In this document: positions 31,877-42,130 of the stretch, piece after piece | Numbering within the stretch: the stretch's first letter is position 1 | How the letters are laid out: each line of letters opens with the position of its first letter | Origin: Stenomitos frigidus ULC18 | Lineage (GTDB): Bacteria > Cyanobacteriota > Cyanobacteriia > Leptolyngbyales > Leptolyngbyaceae | Reading direction: 5' to 3' | NCBI RefSeq assembly: GCF_003003795.1 | Contig: NZ_PVWK01000029.1 | Coordinates: forward strand, 1 to 64,000 | Length of the DNA: 64,000 nucleotides | Program-made: the position numbers and the translations under genes | The notes under the pieces: generated by a model | The model's input: the letters and a program-made list of their open reading frames with translations, nothing else | Told to the model about the DNA's origin: nothing | The model's database searches: none

Positions 31877-33232
31877 ATGGGCAACAAGCCAACGATTGCC
31901 GTTACACATTTGGGCTGCGAGAAAAATCGAATTGATACAGAGCACATGTTGGGGCTCCTGGTTCAGGCTGGCTATGACGTTGATGCTAACGAAGAATTAG
32001 CTGATTACGTCATTATCAACACCTGTAGCTTTATACAAGCAGCTCGTGAGGAGTCTGTGCGTACGCTGGTTGAACTGGCAGAAGCTGACAAAAAGATTGT
32101 GATCACGGGCTGCATGGCTCAGCATTTTCAAGAGCAGCTCTTGGAGGAGCTGCCAGAAGCCGTAGCCCTCGTTGGTACAGGTGATTACCATAAGATTGTG
32201 AATGTCATTGAGCGCGCTGAGTCTGGTGAACGCGTGCAGGAAGTCTCTCAAGAGCCGACCTACATCGCTGATGAAACGACACCTCGCTATCGCACCACGA
32301 CTGAAGGCGTCGCTTATCTCAGAATTGCAGAAGGCTGCGACTATCGCTGTGCCTTTTGTATCATTCCTCATCTAAGAGGAAAGCAACGATCGCGCCCGAT
32401 CGAGTCCATCGTGGCTGAAGCCGAACGATTGGTCTCTGAAGGGGTGCGGGAAATTATTTTGATTTCCCAAATCACCACCAACTATGGTCTGGATATCTAC
32501 GGCGAGCCTCGGTTGGCAGAGCTTCTGCGGGCACTGGGCAACGTTGATATTCCCTGGATTCGGATGCACTACGCTTACCCAACCGGATTGGCTCCGAGCG
32601 TCATTGCTGCCATTCAGGAGACACCGAATGTCTTGCCCTACCTGGATTTACCCCTCCAGCACTCTCATCCAGAGGTGTTGCGATCAATGAATCGTCCGTG
32701 GCAAGGGCGAGTCAATGATGGCGTGATCGATCGCATTAAGGCAGCGCTCCCTAACGCGGTACTGCGAACCACTTTCATCGTGGGATTCCCCGGTGAAACG
32801 GATGAGCACTTCCAGCATCTGCTGGAGTTTGTTCAGCGTCACGAGTTTGATCATGTGGGTGTGTTTACTTTTTCGGCTGAAGAAGGTACACCCGCTTACA
32901 ACTTGCCTCATCAGCTACCTCAGTCTGTAATGGACGATCGTCGGGATGCCCTCATGACCCTCCAGCAGCCTATTTCACTCAAACGAAACCGGGCGGAAGT
33001 GGGCAAGGTAGTAGATGTCCTGATCGAGCAGGAAAACCCCGAAACGGGTGAACTGATTGGTCGGTCTGCTCGTTTCTCGCCCGAAGTGGATGGTCTGGTC
33101 TACGTGCGGGGCAACGCGGCACTGGGTACATTGGTGCCCGTGGCGATCGCCGATGCCGATGTGTATGACCTGTATGGTCACGTGGCAACAATGGCTGATG
33201 TGATCCCCAGACAGCCACTGGCTGTTCCTTGA
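31877..33232 (+). CDS. rimO: Ribosomal protein S12 methylthiotransferase
   Basis: A 451-residue radical SAM enzyme that adds a methylthio group to Asp of ribosomal protein S12. Its order is the N-terminal UPF0004 domain ([28 protein letters not shown] with three Cys for one iron-sulfur cluster), the radical SAM domain ([16 protein letters not shown], with CxxxCxxC) and a C-terminal TRAM domain (about 375-440). [13 protein letters not shown] and AYPTG point to RimO rather than MiaB. Length is normal. Confidence 0.95.
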   Translation: MGNKPTIAVTHLGCEKNRIDTEHMLGLLVQAGYDVDANEELADYVIINTCSFIQAAREESVRTLVELAEADKKIVITGCMAQHFQEQLLEELPEAVALVGTGDYHKIVNVIERAESGERVQEVSQEPTYIADETTPRYRTTTEGVAYLRIAEGCDYRCAFCIIPHLRGKQRSRPIESIVAEAERLVSEGVREIILISQITTNYGLDIYGEPRLAELLRALGNVDIPWIRMHYAYPTGLAPSVIAAIQETPNVLPYLDLPLQHSHPEVLRSMNRPWQGRVNDGVIDRIKAALPNAVLRTTFIVGFPGETDEHFQHLLEFVQRHEFDHVGVFTFSAEEGTPAYNLPHQLPQSVMDDRRDALMTLQQPISLKRNRAEVGKVVDVLIEQENPETGELIGRSARFSPEVDGLVYVRGNAALGTLVPVAIADADVYDLYGHVATMADVIPRQPLAVP

Positions 33233-33338
33233 GTTTTCAACCTGAAGGATGAATGCACCTGGCATTGCCTGATCATGTCCTGTTTTTTGCCGTTAACTCT
33301 TTGCGCTTACTCACTCTCATACTCTCATAGGAGATTCA

Positions 33339-34796
33339 ATGACCCTTTCGTTCAATAGTCTTGGTCTTTCTGAAGCACGCATTCGTCACCTTGAAGCCAT
33401 GGAATTTACGGTTCCAACGGCGATTCAAGCACAGGCGATCCCTCATCTGCTTTGCGGACGCGATGTTGTAGGACAAGCCCAAACAGGCACTGGTAAAACA
33501 GCCGCGTTTGCGTTGCCAATCCTGGATCGGATTGATGTCAAACTACCAGCCGTGCAGGCACTCATTCTCACACCCACACGAGAGTTGGCAATGCAAGTTG
33601 GTCAAGCGATTCGTGGGTTCATCGACGATCGTCGTCTGAAGGTCGTCACTATCTATGGTGGTCAAGCGATTGATCAGCAAATTTCTCGGCTTGAACGCGG
33701 TGCTCAAATTGTTGTGGGTACGCCTGGACGGGTGTTAGACCTGCTCAGCCGTGGCGATTTGAAACTAGATCAGCTGAGCTGGATGGTGCTCGACGAAGCC
33801 GATGAAATGCTCAATATGGGCTTCATCCAGGATGTCGAGAAAATTCTCAACCAGGCACCGATCGAACGTCAAACAGCGTTCTTCTCTGCCACGATGGAGC
33901 CATCCGTGCGTAAGCTGGTCACTAAGTTCTTGCGCTCGCCGATCACGGTTACTATCGAGCAGCCCAAGACCGCACCGACCCGTATTAATCAAGTTGCTTA
34001 CATGATCCCCCGCGGCTGGACAAAGGCACGCGCCCTTCAGCCCATTCTGGAACTGGAAGATCCGGAAGCAGCCTTGATTTTCGTCCGCACCCGTAAAGCT
34101 GCAGCAGAGCTTACAAGTCAACTGCAAGCCGCTGGTCATAGCGTGGATGAATATCATGGTGACCTGAGCCAGAGTCAGCGTGAGCGTCTCTTGCTACGGT
34201 TCCGTCAGCGCCAGGTGCGCTGGGTTGTCGCCACTGATATTGCCGCTCGCGGTATTCATGTGGATGACTTGACGCACGTGATCAACTACGACTTGCCCGA
34301 CAGCGTTGAAAACTACGTTCACCGCATTGGTCGTACCGGACGGGCGGGTAAAGAAGGGACAGCGATTTCTCTAGTGCATTCACTCGATCGCCGGAAGCTA
34401 CGTGACATCGAATATCACATGCGTCAGCGTTTGGAAATCGTCTCCATTCCGACCCGCGCTCAAATTGAAGCCCGTCAGATCGATAAGCTCCAGGGTCAAA
34501 TTCGTGAAGCCCTGGTTGGCGAGCGCATGGCATCCTTCCTGCCGATCGTGGCGCAACTGTCGGAAGAGTACGAGCCACATGCAATTGCGGCGGCAGCGTT
34601 GCAAATGGCATACGACCAAACTCGTCCAACCTGGATGCGTTCCAACCAAGACCACGTTGACGAACCACCGGCTTATAGCGGTGGTGGCAATGGCGGTGGC
34701 GGCAATGGTGGTGGGTCGTCCAAGCCCAAGCCGGTCAAACGCGGCAAGAGCGTTGGCAGTGCTGGAAATCAAGTGTCACCTTCACTCGATCGCTAA
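33339..34796 (+). CDS. DEAD-box ATP-dependent RNA helicase (CrhR/DeaD-like)
   Basis: A 485-residue helicase with all core motifs: Q-motif region PTAIQAQAIPHLL, AQTGTGKTAAF, PTRELA, TPGRVLDLL, DEADEML, FSATM, IFVRTRKAA, ATDIAARGIHV and HRIGRTGRAG. The tail is Gly-rich and basic (SGGGNGGGGNGGG then KPKPVKRGK), likely for RNA binding. In Synechocystis the related CrhR responds to cold and redox state. The ATG is preceded by AGGAG. It follows rimO by 106 bp, so both may be part of one translation-related transcript. Confidence 0.93.
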   Translation: MTLSFNSLGLSEARIRHLEAMEFTVPTAIQAQAIPHLLCGRDVVGQAQTGTGKTAAFALPILDRIDVKLPAVQALILTPTRELAMQVGQAIRGFIDDRRLKVVTIYGGQAIDQQISRLERGAQIVVGTPGRVLDLLSRGDLKLDQLSWMVLDEADEMLNMGFIQDVEKILNQAPIERQTAFFSATMEPSVRKLVTKFLRSPITVTIEQPKTAPTRINQVAYMIPRGWTKARALQPILELEDPEAALIFVRTRKAAAELTSQLQAAGHSVDEYHGDLSQSQRERLLLRFRQRQVRWVVATDIAARGIHVDDLTHVINYDLPDSVENYVHRIGRTGRAGKEGTAISLVHSLDRRKLRDIEYHMRQRLEIVSIPTRAQIEARQIDKLQGQIREALVGERMASFLPIVAQLSEEYEPHAIAAAALQMAYDQTRPTWMRSNQDHVDEPPAYSGGGNGGGGNGGGSSKPKPVKRGKSVGSAGNQVSPSLDR

Positions 34797-34823
34797 CAGC
34801 AGGCATTCAAATGATCAAAGGGT

Positions 34824-34841
34824 ATGGCTCGCAAGAGCCAT
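34824..34841. other. Small hairpin with GCAA tetraloop after the helicase gene
   Basis: ATGGCTC-GCAA-GAGCCAT, a 7-bp perfect stem with a GNRA-type tetraloop, 28 bp after the helicase stop. Confidence 0.5.
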
Positions 34842-34878
34842 TGACCTAGAATAAGTCTGAATGAATCTCGTGTGTTGT

Positions 34879-34906
34879 AGGGTGGGCATTGCCTGCCCTA
34901 TTTTTT
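34879..34906 (+). terminator. Rho-independent terminator after the helicase gene
   Basis: A stem GGGCA / TGCCC with loop TTGCC is followed directly by TATTTTTT. It lies about 85 bp after the helicase stop and 40 bp before the exonuclease start. Confidence 0.75.
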
Positions 34907-34945
34907 CGCCCTGTTTTTCATTGTTGTCCTTGAAGCGTTTTTGCC

Positions 34946-35728
34946 GTGCTTTCAACTGACCTGCTTGCTTTTTATCGTCAAGTCAGCCAGCAACCGTTGA
35001 CGGTGGTTGATGTGGAGACCACTGGACATCGTGCGATCGCCTGCCGGGTGATTGAGGTATCCGTCTTACAGGCGACGTTAACAGATGGCATTCTGCATCA
35101 GCAGACTCACCTCGTTAACCCTCAGGTGCCGGTGCCAACCATGATTACTCGCTTCACAGGGATTGATCAGGCAATGGTTGACCAGGCACCCTTAGCAGAA
35201 GCGGTTTGGCAGCAGTACCTACCGTTATTAAATGTTGGTGTGTTGACGGCACACAATCTAGCGTTTGACTATGCCTTTTTGCGTGCAGAGTTTGACCAGT
35301 TAGGGATGGTGTTTGCGCGATCGTCTATGGAGCAGCTCTGCACGGTGATTTTGGCGCGACTCATGCTGCCCGATTTGCCATCGCGGAGTCTACCGGATTT
35401 AGTCAAGCATTTTCAGTTTCCGGTCAGTCATTCGCATCGCGCTGAAGCGGATACGATCGCCTGCTGGTTACTCGCAAAACGCCTTTTAACCGAAGTCCAA
35501 AATGAGCCAGATGACGCCTTGCTAGAGCGGTTTGCCAAACAATGGTTACCGTTAGGCGATGCGGCGGCGATTCTAGGCTGTTCGGGCAAACAGGCGCGAT
35601 CGCGCCTTGAGAAAGCGGGTGTTTGCCCTCGTTTCGTCGGTCGCCACAAAACACCTATGTATCAACGTGGCAGCGTTGAGCATGCCTTTTTGGAACAGGC
35701 TGAACCAACTCAACTATCCTGTCTGTAA
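34946..35728 (+). CDS. DnaQ-like 3'-5' exonuclease
   Basis: A 260-residue protein whose first ~180 residues form a DEDDh exonuclease. ExoI is VVDVETTG, ExoII is AHNLAFDYAFLRAEF, and ExoIII is HSHRAEADTIACWLL with the H-x4-D spacing. The C-terminal 70 residues (LGDAAAILGCSGKQARSRLE) look like a small helix-turn-helix, which may help DNA binding. The start is a GTG at 34946. It may act in repair or proofreading; it is too short to be a polymerase. A 10-bp hairpin lies 77 bp after its stop. Confidence 0.85.
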   Translation: MLSTDLLAFYRQVSQQPLTVVDVETTGHRAIACRVIEVSVLQATLTDGILHQQTHLVNPQVPVPTMITRFTGIDQAMVDQAPLAEAVWQQYLPLLNVGVLTAHNLAFDYAFLRAEFDQLGMVFARSSMEQLCTVILARLMLPDLPSRSLPDLVKHFQFPVSHSHRAEADTIACWLLAKRLLTEVQNEPDDALLERFAKQWLPLGDAAAILGCSGKQARSRLEKAGVCPRFVGRHKTPMYQRGSVEHAFLEQAEPTQLSCL

Positions 35729-36151
35729 GCGTTTTTTGAGGAGTTGTAATAACAATTTCAAACGATCGCACGGCAGAGGAATGTCATTGCCGGAAGTGGG
35801 TAAAAAGGCTCTAAAGCCTGATCTGAGAAGATTAGAGCCTTAGAGACCAACAAACGCTCCCTTGACTATGGCAAATCGAGCCGCCATCCTCAAGCAAAAG
35901 CTCCAAAGCAAATTAGCCGAACTCTATCAATTGCGTTGGCAACAGCCATACGTCAGATAAATAGGAATATGCAAGACAAACAGGAGCAAACAGGCTAGGT
36001 TAAAGGCTGATGCCGCTACCCCTAGTTCTTCTATACAGGGTTTGAGATAAGCTCTAACCAGGGTGATGAGCAGCATGCGCCACACACGGCAGAGATGCTG
36101 CTTATAGCAAGTAGTGAATCTGCCAAACGCTTGAGGATTGCTGAGGTATTT
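35729..36151. other. Intergenic region with hairpin
   Basis: 423 bp before the haemagglutinin-like gene. It has a perfect 10-bp inverted repeat AAGGCTCTAA / TTAGAGCCTT at 35805-35841, likely the terminator of the exonuclease gene although no T-run follows. A 31-codon frame from 35867 has no recognisable product. A GAGG ribosome binding site ends the region at about 36143-36146. Confidence 0.45.
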
Positions 36152-39100
36152 ATGCAAGCAATTTCAGGAATCGGTAGTCTGCTGCTGGTCTCAACACTGC
36201 TGGCCGCAGTGTGGCCTTGTCAAGCACAGGTGAATGGAGCGATCGATGGCACAAAGACGATCGTGAACCAGGCTGGCAACACGTTCACCATCACGGGTGG
36301 CACTATCGCAGGAAGCAACCTGTTCCAAAGTTTTCAGCAGTTTGGACTCACCCAGGAACAGACGGCTAACTTCCTTGCCAGTCCTGGCATTCAGAACATT
36401 CTGGCGCGGGTGACGGGGGGCGACGCTTCGGTGATTAACGGGCTGCTTCAGGTATCGGGCAGTACTGCCAATTTGTACCTGATGAACTCAGCCGGTATAG
36501 TCTTTGGTGCCAAGGCACGGTTGGATGTAGCCGGTTCCTTTATAGCCACAACCGCTAACGGCATTGGTTTTGGCGACAAGTGGTTGAATGCCGCTGGTAC
36601 GAATGATTACGCTACGCTGCTGGGGCAACCTGACCGCTTTGCTTTCACGGTGTTGCAACCAGGGGCGATCGTCAATGCTGGTATTCTTGCCGTCGGTGCC
36701 AACCAAGGCCTGCTACTGCTCGGTGGCACTGTCGTCAATACCGGACAACTCATCGCCTCAAGCGGACAGATTACGATCGCGACGGTTTCAGGTCAGAGTC
36801 TGGTGCGCCTGAGCCAACCCGGTAGCTTGCTAAGTTTTGAGCTTGCGCCCCTGCCATCCAGAGCCCCGCGCCCGGCTCCAGGGGAAATGACTGCCGCAAC
36901 CCCTCAACCCAATGCTTGGACATTGCCGATCGCCTCTCTACCCGCTTTACTCACTGGGGGCATCGGTGTCAATGCCACAGGCTTTACAGTCAACCAGGCG
37001 GGTGTTGTAGCGCTCACTGGATCAGGATTGGCGATCGAGCCTGGCGATGTCGTTGCCGGTCACTTGACTGCTGGCACGGCGACGCTGGCGGCGACTCACA
37101 ATCTCACACTGGTCGAAAGTCAACTGCAAACCACAGGTGATTTGAGTTTGCTGGCAACCAATACTGTGCGACTGCGTGATAGTGCTGCAAACCCCACGAT
37201 CCTTCAAGCAGGCAAGACGCTGCTCATCCGGGGCAACCAGGGCGTTGATCTCTTTGCCTTAAACCATCCGGCTAGCGGACTGTTCTCTGGTGGCGATACC
37301 GTACTGCGCTCTGCCAACCCGATACGGAGCGATGTGCATTACGTTGTGGGGGGCAATCTCAAATTCGAGGATCTAAACGGCAAAGCAGGCACCCTCTTCA
37401 GCCTCAACGACCCAGTCATCTTGGCGGCAGGGGATGTGACAATGGGAGACTACACCGGCGCTTCGCTGCATATTCTGGCAGGGGGTAGTGTGACGTTGGG
37501 GGCGATCGTCATTGATAACGTCGATACCACCGCTAACACGATTAACCCTGCCAACCCGAATCCAGCGCTGGCTAGCCTTGCCAGCCTTACCCGTGCCGAT
37601 GGTAGCCCACTGTACGTCAACGTCACGCCGACGCTGGATAGTGCTGGGAACGTGCAGCGCCTGCCTCAAGCCAGTCATCAGTTGGTAATTAATGGCAGTA
37701 CCAGACCAACCCTGGATGTGAGGGCAGGCATTAATTGGGCCGCACTGGGGGGCGTACCGGGGCAAAGCTTCTTCCCGAATCCGTTTCCACCCGGTACAGC
37801 GACGACTGGGCCTACACTGACGGCTCCACCCAGTAGTGCCGATCTTACAATCGCTAGCATTTCGATCGCCAATGTGTTTGATACCATCAACGGGATTGGT
37901 AGAAGCAATACGGTGCTACTGACGAACCAATATGTCCCCAATCTGGCCTTAGCAGGTGGTGCCATCCGTGTGTGGGGACAGAGCTTTCTCCTGCCGACGG
38001 GTGAACCAGACCCCAAAGGCATCACAGCGGCAGGTATTTACTTAAACAATGCCCCCGGCGTGGTGGTGATCGACTCCCGCTCCAGCATTACCAGTGGGAA
38101 CATTATTGCCCGTCCCAGTTCCATTGACCTGCGGGCAGTAGGCAATATCACAACGGGAGATCTGGCGGCCTCGGCTCCGTCTCAGACCAGCCAGGATTCG
38201 GTTGTCCTGGTTTCCAAAACGGGGAATATCGTTGTGAACACGATCGATGCCGGGAGCAATGGCATTGATGTCCAGGCTGGCGGGCTCTTTCAGGCGATCG
38301 CCGCCGTCAACAACGTGCTGGACGGGCAGGAATTTTTTAGTATCAATGTCCTGCCCCAACCGGGTACAGATCTGCGGGCCTTCCTGGATCAAAAAGGGAT
38401 TACGGTTGCGCCCAACACGTCCATCCCCATTAGCTTCCCGCAACAGCCGATCGTGAGTCTGATTGCTCGTCCGCAAAGCCCGACCCAAACTGGGAAAGCT
38501 GCTGGCTCCTTAAATGCTCCCATCACCATTACCTATGGTGGGGGGACTCGGTTAATCCTGGATCAAACGATTCCAGTCTTTCACGGGCTTGACCCAGCCA
38601 ATCCTGGTATTCCAACCGTCGGACGTATCATCATTCGGGGCAATAATGAGGCCTTCTATGCTGGATCGGTTGTCACACCGTTTCTGCCCATCACCAGCGA
38701 TGCCTTTCTCAGCCGCAATAATGTCACGAATACCTACGAACCTGTCACTGCTGCAACGAATGTGCAGTTCGGGCTCTACCGTAACCATCGCTTTGCACCC
38801 CTGAGTTTTGGCTCAGTCAATTTTCCGAACACGGCTAGTGGCGTAACGGCGGCGATCGTCATTGGCGGCGGAAATGATAATGCCTTCTACGGTGCGACCC
38901 AGAACCAGATCTTTCCCCCGGTTGTGCCACTCGCCCCTGGAGAAAACGCCCCAAATGCCGCTACCAATGGCTTACAGCTTGGTACAGCCGTCCTGGTTAC
39001 AGAACAACGGGTGGATAATCCATCTCAGAATGGGGGGTGTCGTCCAGCCAGCAATCTTGCGTTGGACACTGGCAGTGCCACCGCCCAGCCAGCAGGACGG

Positions 39101-39331
39101 GCAGCGTCCAGTCCCGCTAGCAATCCCTGCGTCTCTGCTAGAGCTGATGATGCACTCATTCTGCAAATTCTGGACAGTGCACCCAAGCAAACCAAAGCCT
39201 TAGAAGCCAGCGATCGCGCCAGGCACACCAACCCTATACCGAGCCAAGCAACACCGCAAAAGGCAAGACTGCCAAAGGCTTTGAAGCTCGCGCCCAACGT
39301 TTTGATACCAGCTACGACATGGCGAGAGTAA
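36152..39331 (+). CDS. Filamentous haemagglutinin N-terminal (TpsA-type) exoprotein
   Basis: A 1059-residue secreted protein. The signal peptide is residues 1-26 (ISGIGSLLLVSTLLAAV then WPCQAQ). The two-partner secretion domain follows (about 30-160): TIAGSNLFQSFQQFGL, NILARVTGGDAS, LMNSAGIVFGAKARLDVAGS. The rest is a long beta-helix-like stretch with repeated GNI/GDI turns. The C-terminal region has a Cys pair (GGCRPASN and SNPC) like other cyanobacterial TpsA proteins. ATG at 36152 has GAGG five bases upstream; an upstream start at 36095 lacks one. No TpsB outer-membrane transporter is in the window. The CHAT protein gene starts 4 bp after its stop. Confidence 0.9.
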   Translation: MQAISGIGSLLLVSTLLAAVWPCQAQVNGAIDGTKTIVNQAGNTFTITGGTIAGSNLFQSFQQFGLTQEQTANFLASPGIQNILARVTGGDASVINGLLQVSGSTANLYLMNSAGIVFGAKARLDVAGSFIATTANGIGFGDKWLNAAGTNDYATLLGQPDRFAFTVLQPGAIVNAGILAVGANQGLLLLGGTVVNTGQLIASSGQITIATVSGQSLVRLSQPGSLLSFELAPLPSRAPRPAPGEMTAATPQPNAWTLPIASLPALLTGGIGVNATGFTVNQAGVVALTGSGLAIEPGDVVAGHLTAGTATLAATHNLTLVESQLQTTGDLSLLATNTVRLRDSAANPTILQAGKTLLIRGNQGVDLFALNHPASGLFSGGDTVLRSANPIRSDVHYVVGGNLKFEDLNGKAGTLFSLNDPVILAAGDVTMGDYTGASLHILAGGSVTLGAIVIDNVDTTANTINPANPNPALASLASLTRADGSPLYVNVTPTLDSAGNVQRLPQASHQLVINGSTRPTLDVRAGINWAALGGVPGQSFFPNPFPPGTATTGPTLTAPPSSADLTIASISIANVFDTINGIGRSNTVLLTNQYVPNLALAGGAIRVWGQSFLLPTGEPDPKGITAAGIYLNNAPGVVVIDSRSSITSGNIIARPSSIDLRAVGNITTGDLAASAPSQTSQDSVVLVSKTGNIVVNTIDAGSNGIDVQAGGLFQAIAAVNNVLDGQEFFSINVLPQPGTDLRAFLDQKGITVAPNTSIPISFPQQPIVSLIARPQSPTQTGKAAGSLNAPITITYGGGTRLILDQTIPVFHGLDPANPGIPTVGRIIIRGNNEAFYAGSVVTPFLPITSDAFLSRNNVTNTYEPVTAATNVQFGLYRNHRFAPLSFGSVNFPNTASGVTAAIVIGGGNDNAFYGATQNQIFPPVVPLAPGENAPNAATNGLQLGTAVLVTEQRVDNPSQNGGCRPASNLALDTGSATAQPAGRAASSPASNPCVSARADDALILQILDSAPKQTKALEASDRARHTNPIPSQATPQKARLPKALKLAPNVLIPATTWRE

Positions 39332-39335
39332 TCTG

Positions 39336-41978
39336 ATGCCGCCAATGCAATGCCTGCCCCCACTGGTGCTTCTACTAGTACTGCAAACAGCGTTGATCAG
39401 TCGAGCCCAGTCTTTACCCGTAACGGTCTTGACTCAGCCAATCGCCAATCGTGTCCTTTCGGCGGAACCCGATCGCACGGCTGCTGAATGGCAACAACAG
39501 GGCAGTCAACACTATCAGGCAGGACAGCTTGAGGCCGCGGTCAAAGCCTGGCAGCAGGCACGCACGCTATATCAGCAGCAACACGACCCAAGCGGGGAAG
39601 CGTCGACGCTCACCAGTCTGGGTGCTGTCTATGTACAGCTCGAACGGTATCGTGAGGCGATCGCGTCCCTTGAGGCGTTTCTACCCCTTGCACCACAGGT
39701 CAGTCGCCGTATGGAAGCACAGGCATTAAGTAATTTGGGCCTTGCCTATGTGGCGCTAGGCAACTATGCCGGGGCGATTGAATCCCAGCGGCGAGCGGGT
39801 AAACTCATGCAAACGAGCGGCGATCGTCGGGGCTTGGGGCAGGTATTGGTGAACCTGGGTAATGCGTTTAAAGCCGTGGGAGATTATGACAAGGCCACGA
39901 TCGCCTATCAGCAAAGCCTCAAAATGGCGCGGCAGACGAACGATCTGGTGAGTGAAGGCACGGCACTGGGAAATCTGGGCAGCGTTTACAGTAATTTGGG
40001 GCAGTATGACGACGCGATCGCGGCACAGCAGCGCAGTCTAGAGCTTGCTAAAGCGACTGGCAATCGTGAAGGGCAGGCAAGCACACTCCTGAATTTAGGG
40101 ACGGTTTACCATGTGCGGGGCGATCGCCAGAGGGCCATCAGCTATTACAACGACAGTTTGGCGATCGCGCGGCAAATGAACAACCGCAAGCGAACGGTAG
40201 AAGCACTTGGCAGTCTGGGCTTAGTTTATGAAGACTTAAAGGACTATACCAAGTCAATTGCCTACTACGAGCAAAGTTTGACGATCGTCCAGACACTCGA
40301 CGACCCACAGTTAGCCGGACTAACGCTCAACAATTTGGGCCACGCTCTCTTTAGTGCTGGCAGTTTGACAGAAGCAGAAACACGCTTGCGAGAGGCGATC
40401 GCAAAGCTGGATGCCCTCCGCCCTGGGTTAAGCGACACGTACAAAGCCTCCATCTTTGACACCCAAATCTATACCTACAACCTGCTTCAGCAAATCTTGC
40501 TGGCTGCCCACAAGCCCGAAGCAGCACTGGAAATGACTGAACACGGGCGGGCACGGGCGTTTGTAGAATTGCTGGCAAGGAGGGGGCAAGCGGGGCAGGG
40601 GAGCAGAGGGACAGGGGAGCGAAACGGGCAGGAACCCGACACCCAACTCCCGACTCCCGACTCCCAACTAGCCGTGCAGCCCATTTCGATCGCCGCCATT
40701 AAAGCCGTCGCGCAACAGCAACAGGCCACATTAGTCGAGTATGCGATCGTACCGGATGATGACTTCAAGGCGCAGGGCAAGCAGCGTGCCAGAGAGTCTG
40801 AGCTACTTATCTGGGTAGTACAGCCAACAGGCAAGGTGGCTTTTCGGCGGGTTGATCTCAAACCTTTATGGCAAACCGGGTCAACGCTGGTGGATGTAGT
40901 TCGCCTTGCTCGTTGCCTGTCACCGCAAGTGAGCTGTGACGAACTTGCCCAGAAAATTCGCCCATCGGGAAGTAGCGCCGCGCAACCATCCGGTTCCAGT
41001 CAACTTCAGATTATGCCAACCTCATCCTCGCCCGGCGAGCAAGTGGGCAAGCGCCGCGTTCGCAAACAGCCCGGACTACGGAAACTGCATCAGCTTCTCA
41101 TAGAACCGATCGCCGATCTGCTACCCCTCAGCCTCAACGCTCGCGTGATCTTTATCCCTCAAGAATCTCTCTTTCTGGTGCCCTTCGCCGCGCTTCAGGC
41201 TGCTGACGGTAGCTATTTAATCGAACATCACACCATCCTCACGGCACCCGCTATTCAAGTCCTGGAGCTTACCCGACAGCAACAGGCGAGAGGCAGAGAG
41301 CGGCACGGTCAATCCCCGCACGCTTCTCTCCTCAACCCTCTCTCCTCTCTGATCATCGGCAATCCCACCATGCCATTTGTCTCGACTGAACCGGGACAAC
41401 CGCCAGAACAACTGCCACCCTTGCCGGGGGCTGAAAAAGAAGCGATCGCGATCGCCCAACTGCTAGGCACAAGAGCCATTACACGTAAGCAGGCAACTAA
41501 AGTCAGTCTGCTCAAAAAACTGACAGCCGCGCGGTTAGTGCATTTTGCTACACACGGGCTCTTAGAGTATGGCAGTCAAAATGCCTCCCTTAAGGGGCTA
41601 GGGATACCGGGCGCGATCGCCCTCGCACCATCCCAAGGCGATGATGGCTTACTCACGACCAGCGACGTACTCAATCTGCACTTGACGGCTGAACTCGTCA
41701 CGCTTAGCGCCTGTGATACTGGGCAGGGCAGAATTACCGGCGATGGAGTGATTGGACTATCGCGTGCCTTTATTTCGGCAGGCGTTCCCAGCGTGATTGT
41801 TTCCCTGTGGGCAGTCTCTGATGCCGCGACGGCTAAACTCATGACGACCTTCTACCATGCCCTCCAACAGCAACCGGACAAAGCCCAGGCACTCCGACAG
41901 GCCATGCTCATCACAATGAAAGACTATCCTTACCCGCTTGACTGGGCAGCCTTTACGCTCATTGGCGAAGCCGAGTAA
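39336..41978 (+). CDS. Exported TPR-CHAT domain caspase-like protein
   Basis: An 880-residue protein with a signal peptide (CLPPLVLLLVLQTALIS, to about residue 25), eight or so TPR units (about 48-390, including QALSNLGLAYVALGNYAGAI and GNLGSVYSNLGQYDDAI) and a C-terminal CHAT domain (about 575-880). The caspase-like dyad is intact: His in LVHFATHGLLEY and Cys in VTLSACDTGQG. CHAT proteases cut specific protein partners when their TPR part senses a signal. Here the signal peptide puts the protease outside the cytoplasm. The start is 4 bp after the haemagglutinin-type gene. A heptamer-repeat insert lies between the TPR and CHAT parts. Confidence 0.88.
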   Translation: MPPMQCLPPLVLLLVLQTALISRAQSLPVTVLTQPIANRVLSAEPDRTAAEWQQQGSQHYQAGQLEAAVKAWQQARTLYQQQHDPSGEASTLTSLGAVYVQLERYREAIASLEAFLPLAPQVSRRMEAQALSNLGLAYVALGNYAGAIESQRRAGKLMQTSGDRRGLGQVLVNLGNAFKAVGDYDKATIAYQQSLKMARQTNDLVSEGTALGNLGSVYSNLGQYDDAIAAQQRSLELAKATGNREGQASTLLNLGTVYHVRGDRQRAISYYNDSLAIARQMNNRKRTVEALGSLGLVYEDLKDYTKSIAYYEQSLTIVQTLDDPQLAGLTLNNLGHALFSAGSLTEAETRLREAIAKLDALRPGLSDTYKASIFDTQIYTYNLLQQILLAAHKPEAALEMTEHGRARAFVELLARRGQAGQGSRGTGERNGQEPDTQLPTPDSQLAVQPISIAAIKAVAQQQQATLVEYAIVPDDDFKAQGKQRARESELLIWVVQPTGKVAFRRVDLKPLWQTGSTLVDVVRLARCLSPQVSCDELAQKIRPSGSSAAQPSGSSQLQIMPTSSSPGEQVGKRRVRKQPGLRKLHQLLIEPIADLLPLSLNARVIFIPQESLFLVPFAALQAADGSYLIEHHTILTAPAIQVLELTRQQQARGRERHGQSPHASLLNPLSSLIIGNPTMPFVSTEPGQPPEQLPPLPGAEKEAIAIAQLLGTRAITRKQATKVSLLKKLTAARLVHFATHGLLEYGSQNASLKGLGIPGAIALAPSQGDDGLLTTSDVLNLHLTAELVTLSACDTGQGRITGDGVIGLSRAFISAGVPSVIVSLWAVSDAATAKLMTTFYHALQQQPDKAQALRQAMLITMKDYPYPLDWAAFTLIGEAE
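40597..40669. repeat. Repeat insert inside the CHAT gene
   Basis: A G-rich stretch (about 40597-40620) is followed by four heptamers CCCAACT, CCCGACT, CCCGACT, CCCAACT (40642-40669). It is in frame, adds about 30 low-complexity residues (RGTGERNGQEPDTQLPTPDS) and lies between the TPR and CHAT domains. Confidence 0.85.
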
Positions 41979-42130
41979 ACGGTGTGAAAGACTTGATTTG
42001 ATGGATGAGTCAACGTTGCATTGCACACTTCAACAGTTGCAATAGGGTTCATAAAGCACGATCGCCGTTGGAGGAATCAGCTACACTGCCCAAGGTGTGA
42101 CCAAGCGGTACCTTTTTTCTTGGAAATCAC

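Noticed and set aside
35867..35959. A 31-codon frame (ATG at 35867)
   Set aside because: Too short, no known match and no ribosome binding site; may be a remnant but cannot be supported.
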